From: Phyllobacterium zundukense
Lineage (GTDB): Bacteria > Pseudomonadota > Alphaproteobacteria > Rhizobiales > Rhizobiaceae
DNA: 64,000 nucleotides
Direction: 5' to 3'
NCBI RefSeq assembly: GCF_025452195.1
Contig: NZ_CP104973.1
Coordinates: forward strand, 1,116,001-1,180,000
Below, piece after piece: positions 30,740 through 39,830 of the stretch. A model generated the notes under the pieces. It ran no database searches and was not told the DNA's origin. It saw nothing but the letters and a program-made list of their open reading frames with translations. The translations under genes and the position numbers were made by a program. Each line of letters begins with the position of its first letter. Within the stretch, counting starts at the first letter, position 1.

Positions 30740-31132
30740 TCAATTGGCCGGTGACGGATCGCGGTCGAGGTTTTCGATAGCCCTTTGGGCGGCCACACGA
30801 TGCGCTGGTGTGATGTGACTACGAATAGCGCTCAATGCTGCCATCAGGACGGCAACATCGTCGGTGAAACCGAGACCGAAGAGGAAGTCGGGAATGAAGT
30901 CGAGCGGCAATACGAAATAGGCAAGCGAACCGAGAAGGATGCCGCGTACTTTCGTCGGCGTCGCAGGATCGAGCGCACAAAAATAACCGGCAACGACGTC
31001 ATCAAGGAATGGAATCGATTTCGCTGCTTTGCGTGCCGTTTTCCAGAACCGCGCACGAACGTGTTCCTCACGGGAGCGTTGCTGATCCTCGCTTCCCGGT
31101 TCCAGAATTTCGCCAATCTTTGCGTCGTTCAT
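30740..31132 (-). CDS. YkvA family (DUF1232) membrane protein
   Basis: 130-residue protein with the DUF1232 core: FCALDPATPTKVRGILLGSL, then YFVLPLDFIPDF, typical of YkvA. The frame is open much further upstream (to 31393), but ATG 31132 follows aaggaaaag and matches family length. One or two hydrophobic segments suggest membrane association. Function unknown. It is divergent from the phosphatase gene across 118 bp. Confidence 0.88.
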   Translation of the reverse strand: MNDAKIGEILEPGSEDQQRSREEHVRARFWKTARKAAKSIPFLDDVVAGYFCALDPATPTKVRGILLGSLAYFVLPLDFIPDFLFGLGFTDDVAVLMAALSAIRSHITPAHRVAAQRAIENLDRDPSPAN

Positions 31133-31250
31133 CCCTTTTCCTTCAAAACCATTCCGTGACAACATGGTAAGAACGGCCACCTGCTGCAAGAGTTTCAACG
31201 AAATTGTTGTGGAATTCGTGAGCGCGTCCACGTCCAAACCAGAGTGCTGC

Positions 31251-31721
31251 ATGACATCATACCCGCTCCATTCCGTCCTGTTCGTTTGTCTCGGCAATAT
31301 TTGCCGCTCGCCCTTGGCGGAGGGTGTATTCCGATCGGTGCTCGTGGCGGAGGGGAAGGGTGATGGTGTCGTCATAGACTCCGCTGGTACCAATGGCTAT
31401 CACACGGGAGAATTGCCGGACGAACGCTCTATTGCCGTCGCCAGCCGCCACGGCATCGATATTTCAGGTCAAAGGTGCCGCCAGCTCATTACGAGTGATT
31501 TCACCCGATTCGACTTGATCGTTGGCATGGACCGGCAGAATATCGCGATGATTCAGACGCGCCGGCCCAGCGTTGCCACTGCCGAAGTCGGTATGTTCCA
31601 TGAACTCGCCTTTGGAGACGCCAAACAGATCCCGGATCCGTATTACGGCACGAGTGTCGATTTCGAACGCGTCTACCGAATGATCCTGGCGGCTTCCAAA
31701 GGCCTCTCCGCGCGGTTCTGA
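31251..31721 (+). CDS. Low-molecular-weight protein tyrosine phosphatase
   Basis: 156-residue phosphatase with the P-loop CLGNICRSP near residue 12 (CX5R) and the general acid in DPYYG near the C-terminus. The frame is open from 31164, but ATG 31251 gives the family length. Bacterial members act on tyrosine kinases of capsule synthesis or on arginine phosphate; no kinase is adjacent. Its last 49 bases overlap the 3' end of the convergent thpR gene. Confidence 0.93.
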   Translation: MTSYPLHSVLFVCLGNICRSPLAEGVFRSVLVAEGKGDGVVIDSAGTNGYHTGELPDERSIAVASRHGIDISGQRCRQLITSDFTRFDLIVGMDRQNIAMIQTRRPSVATAEVGMFHELAFGDAKQIPDPYYGTSVDFERVYRMILAASKGLSARF

Positions 31722-32269
31722 TAGAAGGAGCGCGGGGCTTCGAGTGGCCAGGCTTCCTCGACGATATAAGGCCCGCCACCGATGGAGTCGCGCGATGACA
31801 TCAGCACGAAACGTCCTATGGTGAACGGCGCTGTGGAGAAGTTTCCACGTGAGGACAGGTAGTGTGCGACTTCTTCATTACGGACATTGCGCAGTCGTGC
31901 CAGCGTGACATGCGGGGTGAACTTGCGTTGATCGGGCGGCAGCATAAGCCGCTGGCAGATGCGTTCGATTTCGGCGTGCAGCGCCTGAATATCGGGCGAA
32001 GGAGAAACACCCGCGACCAGACTATGCGGTTTCTTTGAACCGAAGGCCTTTACGCCGGAAAGTTGCAGCGTGAATTCCGGTCGCCTTATCCGGTCGAGCG
32101 CATTGGCAACCTCGTCGGCGATATGGCCTTCGACATCCCCGATAAAGCGTAATGTGATGTGATAGTTTTCGACATCAATCCATCGGGCACCTGGCAGGCC
32201 ACCGCGCAAAAGCGACAGTGAGAGAGCGGCGTCCCTCGGGATTTCGAGGGCAGTAAAGAGACGCGGCAT
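31673..32269 (-). CDS. thpR: RNA 2',3'-cyclic phosphodiesterase ThpR
   Basis: 2H phosphoesterase (LigT family) that opens 2',3'-cyclic phosphates on RNA. The two catalytic motifs HITL and HVTL (HxTx) are at the expected spacing. The start MPRLFTALEIP is typical. Length of 198 is slightly above average, partly due to a C-terminal tail that overlaps the phosphatase gene on the other strand. Confidence 0.92.
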   Translation of the reverse strand: MPRLFTALEIPRDAALSLSLLRGGLPGARWIDVENYHITLRFIGDVEGHIADEVANALDRIRRPEFTLQLSGVKAFGSKKPHSLVAGVSPSPDIQALHAEIERICQRLMLPPDQRKFTPHVTLARLRNVRNEEVAHYLSSRGNFSTAPFTIGRFVLMSSRDSIGGGPYIVEEAWPLEAPRSFYQNRAERPLEAARIIR

Positions 32270-32431
32270 AAGGCATCCTCCCCGAATCGAGTTGTAACTT
32301 CAGAGAATCATCGAATGAACTCGCGAGCAAGACATAAGTTCAGATTATCCTCCGGCGCGACAAATTAGACACGGCTCATCCAAAGGTGGCGGAACAGGTT
32401 GCCGGATTGCCTTCATCAGCGCGTTGAGCAC

Positions 32432-33091
32432 CTATTGTGATGCGGTGCGCTGGCTTATGGTCTTTTCCATGAGCGGCAGAAAACCTTCAACCATCTTGGC
32501 GACGCCCTCTGTGTTCGGATGTTCGCCGTCTTCGAGTTGCAATGATTTTACTGTCGCCACGCCGTCCAGAAAGAAGGGATAGAGCGGCACATCATATTTT
32601 TCCGCCAGACGTGGAAAGATCGCGTTGAATTTCTCGGCATAATCGTTGCCCATGTTAGGCGGTGCCAGCATGCCGGCGAGAATGACCTGAACGTTGCGCT
32701 GCTTCAGTTTCTCAAGGATATCGGAAAGGTTTTTCTCGCTGATAGCCGGGTCGATGCCTCGAAGCGCGTCATTGGCGCCAAACTCGAGAATCACCAGGTC
32801 AGTGCCTTGTGGCACCGACCAATCCAGCCTGGAAACGCCGTCTGTGGTCGTTTCTCCCGCGACGCCCGCATTGGTGATCGTCACGTTGACCCCCTTGTCC
32901 TTCAGCGCCTTTTCCAACTGGGCGGTGAACGAATCCTGGATTGGCAGTTGGAAGCCGGACATCAGGCTGTCGCCGAAACCGACGACCGCCAAGGGGCGGC
33001 CGGACACGGCATTTTGATTGGCCAGAGCCACGGACGGCAAGGCAACAAGGGCAGACAAAACGAAGAACTGTAACAATGGTTTGAATCTCAT
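32432..33091 (-). CDS. SGNH-family arylesterase (TesA-like)
   Basis: Secreted esterase/lysophospholipase of 219 residues. A signal peptide ending VALANQ precedes block I GDSLMSG, block III GAND and the catalytic pair in DGEHPN. It is divergent from an ABC transporter of the YbbA/YbbP kind; the same trio tesA-ybbA-ybbP is known in E. coli and suggests a shared envelope or lipid role. Confidence 0.92.
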   Translation of the reverse strand: MRFKPLLQFFVLSALVALPSVALANQNAVSGRPLAVVGFGDSLMSGFQLPIQDSFTAQLEKALKDKGVNVTITNAGVAGETTTDGVSRLDWSVPQGTDLVILEFGANDALRGIDPAISEKNLSDILEKLKQRNVQVILAGMLAPPNMGNDYAEKFNAIFPRLAEKYDVPLYPFFLDGVATVKSLQLEDGEHPNTEGVAKMVEGFLPLMEKTISQRTASQ

Positions 33092-33159
33092 TCTTGGGTA
33101 CCCATATCAGACCAGCTGCAATCAATCTGGTGATGACCATACCGCAAAGGAAGTGCTTC

Positions 33160-33864
33160 GTGACTAAATCCGTTATCGCGCTTGATCACATTGAGTTGAC
33201 ACTTGGCAGTGGCGCTTCCTCGGTTCACGTGCTGAAAGGCATCTCCCTAAACATCAACTATGGGCAGTCAGTCGGCATTGTCGGCCCGTCCGGCTCGGGC
33301 AAATCGACCCTGCTGATGGTTCTTGCCGGACTTGAGCACGTCGATTCCGGTTCGGTCCAGATTGCCGGCGAGAAGCTCGAAAGCATGAGCGAAGATCAGA
33401 TCGCGGCGTTCCGCGGTCGCAATATCGGCATCGTATTCCAATCATTTCATCTCATCCCGAACATGACGGCTCTCGAAAATGTCGCTGTGCCGCTCGAGCT
33501 CGCGGGGAATCCGGATGCCTTCGGTATTGCAGAGAATGTGCTCGCGGCAGTCGGTCTTGCCGATCGCATAACACATTACCCAGGGGAGCTCTCGGGCGGC
33601 GAGCAGCAGCGTGTCGCGATTGCCCGCGCACTGGCGCCGTCGCCGAAGATCCTCATTGCCGACGAGCCAACAGGCAATCTCGACACTGCGACCGGCCGAC
33701 AAATAGCCGACCTCTTGTTTGAGAAGCAGAAGGAATTCGGCGTCACGCTGGTCCTCGTCACCCATGATGCGACGCTTGCCGCGCGCTGCGACAGGGAGAT
33801 CCGCGTTCGCTCCGGCCTGATCGAAGCGGATGAACATGCTCCGGAGCTGGCGAAAAGCGCATGA
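33160..33864 (+). CDS. ABC transporter ATP-binding protein (YbbA/LolD type)
   Basis: ATPase of a MacB/LolD-type mechanotransmission complex. Walker A GPSGSGKST, the signature LSGGEQQR, Walker B ILIADEPTGNLD and the switch histidine in LVTHD are all intact. The chosen GTG start at 33160 follows aaaggaag and gives 234 residues; ATG 33133 or the frame start 33094 are alternatives. It overlaps the permease start by four bases (ATGA). Confidence 0.93.
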   Translation: MTKSVIALDHIELTLGSGASSVHVLKGISLNINYGQSVGIVGPSGSGKSTLLMVLAGLEHVDSGSVQIAGEKLESMSEDQIAAFRGRNIGIVFQSFHLIPNMTALENVAVPLELAGNPDAFGIAENVLAAVGLADRITHYPGELSGGEQQRVAIARALAPSPKILIADEPTGNLDTATGRQIADLLFEKQKEFGVTLVLVTHDATLAARCDREIRVRSGLIEADEHAPELAKSA

Positions 33865-36428
33865 GCGAGATATCCCCCGCCCGCGTTACACCGTCCCTGA
33901 ACCTGGCGTTGCGTTTCGCTCTGCGCGAAATGCGCGGTGGTCTATCAGGGTTCTATATCTTTCTCGCCTGTATTGCGCTTGGTGTGGCAGCCATTGGCGG
34001 TGTCAACTCGGTCGCAAACTCCGTTACGGCGGGTATTTCCACGCAAGGCCAAAGCATCCTTGGCGGCGATCTCCGTTTCCAGCTCAACCAGCGCGAAGTA
34101 AACCCGGACGAGCGGGCTTTTCTTGAGGGCAAAGGCGGCGTCGCCGTCAGCGCCAACATGCGGTCGATGGCAAGGCTCGCCGACGGGTCTGATCAGTCGC
34201 TGGTGGAAGTGAAGGCAGTGGACAATGCCTATCCGCTCTATGGAGCGCTGCAGACGACGCCTGCACTTGACCATCAGGCACTGTTTGCAGAAAAGGATAG
34301 TGCCTACGGAGCCGCTGTTGCCCAGATATTTCTCGACCGGCTCAATCTGAAGCTGGGTGACCGGGTTCTCCTTGGAACTGCAACGTTCGAGTTGCGCTCC
34401 GTCATCAACAACGAGCCGGATTTGCTCTCGGACGGCTTTGGCTTTGCACCTCGCTTCATGGTTTCGCTTGAAGGGCTTGGAGCCGCCGGGCTTGTCCAAC
34501 CGGGAAGTCTTGTCGATCATAGCTACAAAATCGCCTTGCCTGCCGGGGAGACGGACGCTGCAATCACTGCCATACGCGACGAAGCGCAGAAGCAATTTCC
34601 ACAAGCCGGTTGGACAATACGTGGCCGCAACAATGCCGCGCCTTCACTCAGCGCCAATATCGAACGGTTCTCGCAGTTCCTGACCTTGGTCGGGCTGACT
34701 TCCCTGATCGTTGGCGGGGTTGGCGTAGCCAATGCAGTAAGGTCCTATCTCGACGCAAAGCGCGGCGTCATTGCCACCTTCAAGTCGCTTGGAGCCCCAG
34801 GCTGGTTCATCATCGCCGTCTATTTGATACAGATCGTCATCATAGCGCTGGCCGGAATTCTCATCGGACTGGTTGTTGCGGCCCTTATTCCTTATGCCGC
34901 TGGCTATGCGTTGCAAAGCGTTCTGCCCATCGCCTCGAAGGGCGGCTTCTATCCCGGCGCATTGCTCTGGGCGGCGCTGTTTGGTCTTTTGACAACCCTC
35001 GCGTTCGCCATATTGCCCTTGGGGCGCGCCAGAGACGTTCCAGCGACGGCACTCTTTCGAGAACAGGGGTTTGAACAGCGCGGCTGGCCGAAGCCAATCT
35101 ATGTCGTAGCCGCGGTTGTGCTAATTGCTATTCTTTGCTTGCTGGCCGTGATTTTTGCCTATGACCGGCGAATCGCCATGGTCTTTGTTGGCGCAGTGGC
35201 GTTCTCATTCGTCGTTTTGCGCGCTGTTTCGGGCCTGGTTCAGTGGCTTGCACGGCGTGCGCCGCGCGTGCGATCGACAGCGCTGCGACTTGCTTTTGGC
35301 AATATTCACCGGCCTGGAGCCCTGACTCCGTCCGTAGTCCTGTCGCTTGGCCTGGGACTGACCCTTCTTGTTACGCTTGCACTTATCGACGGTAGTTTGC
35401 GCCAGCAACTGGCGGGTAACTTGCCCGAGCGGGCGCCAAATTTCTTCTTTGTCGATATTCAGAGCAAACAGGTCGATCAGTTCACTAGTCTCCTGCAGAA
35501 TGCGGCGCCGAATGGCAAGATCGTCAGCGCTCCGATGCTGCGCGGTCGGATCGTCGCGTTCAATGGAACCGACATCACCAAATTGACCATTTCCCCCGAG
35601 GGCGCATGGGTATTGCGCGGCGATCGCGGAATTACCTACGCAAAAAATGTGCCGGAAAACTCGACGTTGACTGAAGGTTCGTGGTGGCCGGCCGACTATT
35701 CCGGCGAACCGCTCGTCTCCTTCTCCGCCGAAGAGGCCGGCAATCTTGGCTTGAAGATTGGTGATACCGTTACGGTCAATGTGCTTGGCCGTAACATCAC
35801 AGCGCGGATTGCCAATTTTCGTCAGCTGCAGTGGGAATCCCTTGCCATCAATTTCGTGATGGTGTTTTCCCCGAACACCTTTACCGGCGCGCCGCATGCA
35901 TGGCTGGCGACCCTGACTGACTCCGCGGCTACCTCGCAGCAAGAAGCCACCGTCATGCGTGACGTGACCCGCGCCTTTCCTGCGGTGACGACGGTTCGGG
36001 TCAAGGATGCGATCACCATCGCCAATGAGCTGGTCGGGCAGTTGGCCGTTGCTATTCGAGCGGCAGCGTCGGTTGCACTCATCGCGTCGATCCTGGTGCT
36101 TGGCGGTGCTTTGGCGGCAGGAAATCGCGCGCGCGTCCATGATGCCGTCGTATTGAAAACGCTTGGAGCGACCAGACGCACGCTGATAAAGGCCTTTACA
36201 CTCGAATATATGCTGCTCGGCCTCTCGACCGCTATTTTTGCGTTGCTCGCCGGTGGTGTGGCTGCCTGGTATGTGATTGTGAGGGTGATGACACTGCCAG
36301 CTTCATTTCAGCCGGAGGTGGCGATGATGACCGTAATTATCGCACTGGTTCTGACTATCGGTTTCGGCCTCGCTGGCACATGGCGAATACTTGGCCAGAA
36401 GGCGGCGCCGATCTTGCGAAACCTTTGA
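33861..36428 (+). CDS. FtsX-like ABC transporter permease (YbbP type)
   Basis: 855-residue inner-membrane permease. An N-terminal helix is followed by a long periplasmic region, then FtsX-type helices near 270-400, another periplasmic segment, and a last helix group at about 720-850. This ten-helix, double-FtsX layout is that of YbbP rather than the four-helix MacB. Its ATPase is translated in overlap. Substrate unknown; lipids or envelope proteins are plausible by analogy with LolCDE. Confidence 0.92.
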   Translation: MSEISPARVTPSLNLALRFALREMRGGLSGFYIFLACIALGVAAIGGVNSVANSVTAGISTQGQSILGGDLRFQLNQREVNPDERAFLEGKGGVAVSANMRSMARLADGSDQSLVEVKAVDNAYPLYGALQTTPALDHQALFAEKDSAYGAAVAQIFLDRLNLKLGDRVLLGTATFELRSVINNEPDLLSDGFGFAPRFMVSLEGLGAAGLVQPGSLVDHSYKIALPAGETDAAITAIRDEAQKQFPQAGWTIRGRNNAAPSLSANIERFSQFLTLVGLTSLIVGGVGVANAVRSYLDAKRGVIATFKSLGAPGWFIIAVYLIQIVIIALAGILIGLVVAALIPYAAGYALQSVLPIASKGGFYPGALLWAALFGLLTTLAFAILPLGRARDVPATALFREQGFEQRGWPKPIYVVAAVVLIAILCLLAVIFAYDRRIAMVFVGAVAFSFVVLRAVSGLVQWLARRAPRVRSTALRLAFGNIHRPGALTPSVVLSLGLGLTLLVTLALIDGSLRQQLAGNLPERAPNFFFVDIQSKQVDQFTSLLQNAAPNGKIVSAPMLRGRIVAFNGTDITKLTISPEGAWVLRGDRGITYAKNVPENSTLTEGSWWPADYSGEPLVSFSAEEAGNLGLKIGDTVTVNVLGRNITARIANFRQLQWESLAINFVMVFSPNTFTGAPHAWLATLTDSAATSQQEATVMRDVTRAFPAVTTVRVKDAITIANELVGQLAVAIRAAASVALIASILVLGGALAAGNRARVHDAVVLKTLGATRRTLIKAFTLEYMLLGLSTAIFALLAGGVAAWYVIVRVMTLPASFQPEVAMMTVIIALVLTIGFGLAGTWRILGQKAAPILRNL

Positions 36429-36619
36429 AATCATTAAAACGATGTAATATTGTACGGATTCAGGGCAATTTGGGACTGCAACACACGATCTTGAGTAAAT
36501 GAGGTCTTGTTATAGCGCGTATAAATCACCATAATTCTTAGCAAGGCATGCTGGGGTTCCGCCAGCGGCGCCCGGGATTCCCCCCGACACCCGACGGGAC
36601 GAAGCAAATGAGGAAAACC

Positions 36620-37396
36620 ATGGCTGACTATCGCAACATCCAGGCCCGTACATCGGCCGGAGTGCGTGTGGACGCGGGGATCGATCAAGGTCTACGCAGC
36701 TACATGCTGAAGGTGTATAACCTTATGGGTATCGGTCTTGCAGTGACCGGTTTTGCCGCCCTTGCAATCGTTTATCTCGCAACCACCAATGATGCGTCTC
36801 TTGCCGCGGCGCAGTTGCCGAACGGCAAGATGCTGACAAATCTTGGCGTTGCAATCTATGGCTCGCCGCTGCGCTGGGTTGTGATGCTCGCACCGCTTGC
36901 CGCAGTGTTCTTCTTGAGCTTCCGCATCGAGAAGATGAGCGTTGCTGCTGCCCAGACGACGTTCTGGGTCTATGCGGCGCTCGTCGGTATCTCGCTGTCC
37001 TCGATCTTCCTCGTGTATACATCGGGAAGCATCGTTCAGACGTTCTTCATCACCGCAGCATCGTTTGGTGCGCTGTCTCTGTACGGCTACACCACAAAGC
37101 GCGATCTGTCCGGGATGGGCTCGTTCCTGTTCATGGGCCTGATCGGCATCATCCTTGCGTCGCTGGTTAATATTTTCCTTGCGTCGAGCGCATTGCAGTT
37201 CGCAATCTCGGCTATCGGCGTTCTGGTCTTTGCAGGCCTGACTGCCTATGACACGCAGAATATCAAGGAAATGTACTACGAAGGCGATAGCTCGGACACT
37301 TATGGCCGCAAGGCAATCATGGGTGCGCTCCGACTTTATCTCGACTTCATCAACATGTTCATGTTCCTGCTGCAGTTCCTCGGTAACCGCAACTGA
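36620..37396 (+). CDS. Bax inhibitor-1/YccA family membrane protein
   Basis: 258-residue protein with seven hydrophobic segments, a BI-1/YccA fold related to calcium-leak channels and to regulators of the FtsH protease. The acidic C-terminal region around YDTQNIKEMYYEGD contains the family aspartates. ATG 36620 follows gaggaaaacc; the frame is open from 36548. Ends at a strong terminator. Confidence 0.92.
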   Translation: MADYRNIQARTSAGVRVDAGIDQGLRSYMLKVYNLMGIGLAVTGFAALAIVYLATTNDASLAAAQLPNGKMLTNLGVAIYGSPLRWVVMLAPLAAVFFLSFRIEKMSVAAAQTTFWVYAALVGISLSSIFLVYTSGSIVQTFFITAASFGALSLYGYTTKRDLSGMGSFLFMGLIGIILASLVNIFLASSALQFAISAIGVLVFAGLTAYDTQNIKEMYYEGDSSDTYGRKAIMGALRLYLDFINMFMFLLQFLGNRN

Positions 37397-37420
37397 CTCT
37401 TGCGAACTTGAATTGAAGAT

Positions 37421-37446
37421 AAGGGCAGCGGAAACGCTGCCCTTTT
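37421..37446 (+). terminator. Terminator after the Bax-inhibitor-1 gene
   Basis: AAGGGCAGCG-GAAA-CGCTGCCCTTTTCATTTTT: perfect stem with a stable GAAA loop and T-run, 25 bp after the stop. Confidence 0.85.
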
Positions 37447-37554
37447 CATTTTTCCTGCCGCCGGTGATGCGGCGACAATTTTCGCAACGCTCCCTTCAAA
37501 TTCCATGCAAAGAAGTGCATGAAGCGTGCAAGTTCATCATTATTGCGAAATGCC

Positions 37555-38103
37555 ATGTCCCAGATTCATATCCGTTCGGCCCGCCCCGCAGACCTTCCGG
37601 CCATAACCGAAATCTATCGCGACGCCGTCCTGCATGGCACGGCGACCTATGAAATCGATCCACCCGATATGGAGGAGATGACGCGGCGGTTCCATGCGAT
37701 CACCACGGATGGATTTCCCTACGTTGTCGCGGAACTCGACGGAGCAGTAATCGGCTATGCCTATGCCAGTTATTTCCGGACACGCCCGGCTTATTGGTGG
37801 TCAGCCGAAGATTCGATTTATGTTGCGCCGGAGGCCAAGGGGAAGGGGCTCGGCAAGGTCCTGCTGCAACAGCTGATCAAGGATTGTACCAATCTCGGCT
37901 TCCGCCAGTTTATCGCAGTCATCGGCGATGGTCACGATGCATCGGCGTCAGTACGCTTGCATTTGAGCTCCGGCTTCAAACATTCGGGGACGATCAAGGC
38001 ATCGGGCTTCAAGCACGGACGTTGGCTCGACACCGTGTTGATGCAGCTGGATATGAACGGTGGCTCGGAAACATTGCCTGGCAAGCCTCCGCTGAAGGCT
38101 TAA
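37555..38103 (+). CDS. GNAT N-acetyltransferase (phosphinothricin-type)
   Basis: 182-residue acetyltransferase. IRSARPADLPAITEIYRDAV is the family opening and APEAKGKGLGKVLL is the acetyl-CoA pyrophosphate loop. The family includes enzymes for phosphinothricin and methionine sulfoximine, but substrate cannot be set from sequence alone. The frame is open from 37519; ATG 37555 (MSQIHIRSA) fits best. It converges on the DUF2794 gene with 3 bp between. Confidence 0.9.
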   Translation: MSQIHIRSARPADLPAITEIYRDAVLHGTATYEIDPPDMEEMTRRFHAITTDGFPYVVAELDGAVIGYAYASYFRTRPAYWWSAEDSIYVAPEAKGKGLGKVLLQQLIKDCTNLGFRQFIAVIGDGHDASASVRLHLSSGFKHSGTIKASGFKHGRWLDTVLMQLDMNGGSETLPGKPPLKA

Positions 38104-38106
38104 GCG

Positions 38107-38481
38107 CTAACTCCGTACGACACTCAGACTCTTGTCGAAGATCCTTAGTACCCGATCGAGTTCCTGACCGCGCTTGAGAATGAGGCCACCGGCGGCAATG
38201 ACACTGTAGGCGCCTTGCTTGCGCGCAAGCTTGGGGTTTTTCTCTATCCGGAACATCGGTACTTCGCTGGTTCGCCGGAAGATCGAAAAGACTGCCCGGT
38301 CCATCAAATGATCGATGGCATAGTCCCGCCATTCACCGGCAGATACCATGAAACCATATATTCGTAGGATCTGATCGAGTTCGCGCCGGTTGAAGGTTAC
38401 GGGCAAATCGTTGTTACGGGTAAGGGAGATAAGTTTAGCCTGCTGTTGCGATTCGTCGCCACCTGCATTGCTGTCCATCAA
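38107..38481 (-). CDS. DUF2794 protein
   Basis: 124-residue soluble protein of the alphaproteobacterial DUF2794 family. The core VTFNRRELDQILRIYGFMV then AGEWRDYAIDHLMDRAVFS is conserved. No catalytic motif or signal peptide is visible. Function unknown. Upstream (38482 onward) is a gene-free stretch that carries the candidate structured RNA. Confidence 0.9.
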   Translation of the reverse strand: MMDSNAGGDESQQQAKLISLTRNNDLPVTFNRRELDQILRIYGFMVSAGEWRDYAIDHLMDRAVFSIFRRTSEVPMFRIEKNPKLARKQGAYSVIAAGGLILKRGQELDRVLRIFDKSLSVVRS

Positions 38482-38689
38482 TCAACCGCCTTTGAGAACT
38501 GTTGTGTCACGTGGATGACATAAAGGTGGCCTGATCCGTGTTAATTTACAAGTCCGGAGTTAAGGGAGCTGTTCGATATCGCGGCTTACGAACTGTTTTG
38601 TTGGCTTTCTCACAAAGCAATACGCCGTGAATTCAATGGTGATAGGCTGACACATTCTCGCCATTATCTGTTCGCATTGCCGCCGGATT

Positions 38690-38850
38690 CGACACCCAAC
38701 ATCAATTGCATGTTGTCGGAGACCGGCCTCGTTCTCGAAGCAATCCGAAAACCCCAAGCCCCCGCCCACGGGTTGCCCGGGTTGAGCCCGACAAGTCTCC
38801 GTAAGCAACATGCCCCAATACTCAGGCCGGATTTATCCGGCCTGTTTTTC
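38690..38850 (+). ncRNA. Structured small RNA with terminator, 6S-like
   Basis: Between DUF2794 and DUF1223 lies a gene-free stretch of 377 bp. On the plus strand a long-range stem forms: gcatgttg (38708-38715) plus ggagac (38718-38723) pair with gtctcc (38795-38800) plus caacatgc (38806-38813), leaving a 2/5-nt internal bulge. The interior is a large open region that is C-rich on one side (aaccccaagcccccgccc), with a small hairpin cgggttgagcccg. A Rho-independent terminator follows. The long stem with a central bubble resembles 6S RNA; the 5' end and identity are inferred. Confidence 0.5.
38823..38850 (+). terminator. Terminator of the candidate small RNA
   Basis: CAGGCCGGAT-TT-ATCCGGCCTGTTTTTCT: a near-perfect stem with a T-run on the plus strand. 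No coding gene on that strand lies close enough upstream to need it, which supports an RNA gene here. Confidence 0.85.
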
Positions 38851-38858
38851 TGTGTGCT

Positions 38859-39632
38859 CTAAGGTTTCGCGGCAATAATGGAGGCGCCGATGATAGGGCC
38901 GGGCTTGCCTTCACCCAGCATCTCCTGCAACAGCACCGCGCAACCGGACGCTTTCTTGCTGGCGATCTCGCTTAGCGGGATTTCGATCTTCTGCGCCGCT
39001 CCGTCCCACATGCCGACCGTCTCCATCGCGCGCACACTATTGGCGTAATTGACCTTGCGCCCGGCATTCTCGCCATCGGGAATGGCGATGATGCTCTCCC
39101 GATTGAAATATGCCAGCAGAACCCGAACCGGATTGGTAGCGGATGGACCTGAACCTATGTCGATCAACAGCCGGTCCTGCGCGGCCTTTTCGATGGATAC
39201 GGGGATGGTAAGCCCAGTCGGTGTGTTACGCGTTTCTGCAATACGCCTGCGAATCTTCTGGCCATCCTGACCGTTCATATGCTCACGGCCATTGAGGATC
39301 ACCTGCGGCGTATAAACACCGTTCAATCCCAGCGCGGTACGATATGCATTCTGACGGTTGGTGTTTTCGGGTACTGCCAGGCTATCCCTCCAGCCACGGT
39401 AGTCCCAATAATCCACGTGGAAGGCCAGTGCGACAACCTTTCCTTCCGTAGCAAGCGACTTCAGCACCGCATCCGCCGGGGGGCATGATCCACAGCCTTG
39501 AGACGTATAAAGCTCGACGACACCTTCGGGTTGCTGGCCAGAATCCCCCGCATAGACAGGCAGCACATAGGCCACTGCTGCTACGAACGGTGCGCTGATT
39601 ACAATGCGTCTGGATAGGGTGCGCAGGGGCAA
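38859..39632 (-). CDS. DUF1223 thioredoxin-like exported protein
   Basis: 257-residue protein with an N-terminal twin-arginine-like or Sec leader (RTLSRRIVIS then a hydrophobic stretch ending VYAG). The DUF1223 domain opens VELYTSQGCGSCPPAD, a thioredoxin-like fold with a CGSC motif. Redox function outside the cytoplasm is plausible but not shown for the family. It lies downstream of acnA, separated by about 200 bp with a terminator. Confidence 0.9.
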   Translation of the reverse strand: MPLRTLSRRIVISAPFVAAVAYVLPVYAGDSGQQPEGVVELYTSQGCGSCPPADAVLKSLATEGKVVALAFHVDYWDYRGWRDSLAVPENTNRQNAYRTALGLNGVYTPQVILNGREHMNGQDGQKIRRRIAETRNTPTGLTIPVSIEKAAQDRLLIDIGSGPSATNPVRVLLAYFNRESIIAIPDGENAGRKVNYANSVRAMETVGMWDGAAQKIEIPLSEIASKKASGCAVLLQEMLGEGKPGPIIGASIIAAKP

Positions 39633-39779
39633 GGCAGTTATTTTCTTCCCGAGTTTCTTAGTTCTTATTTGTCAGTTCATTGCCAGAAGATTGATAGGAG
39701 CCGATCGTTTCAACAGGAAGTCACTTTGAGGTGAATTCGATCACGTTTCGTCTTGCCTTAGAGCCCGAGGCTCTGGTCG

Positions 39780-39804
39780 AAAGGCCGCCGGTTTCCCGGC
39801 GACC
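39780..39804 (-). terminator. Probable terminator of acnA
   Basis: Minus strand GGTCGCCGG-GAAA-CCGGCGGCC followed by TTTCG: 9-bp stem with one T-G pair and a GAAA loop, 26 bp after the acnA stop. The T-run is short. Confidence 0.55.
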
Positions 39805-39830
39805 ATCAATTTCACATTATCCTTGAACAA

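Noticed and set aside
38677..38862. 61-codon plus-strand ORF over the small-RNA candidate
   Set aside because: Runs through the terminator hairpin and has no ribosome-binding site or homology.
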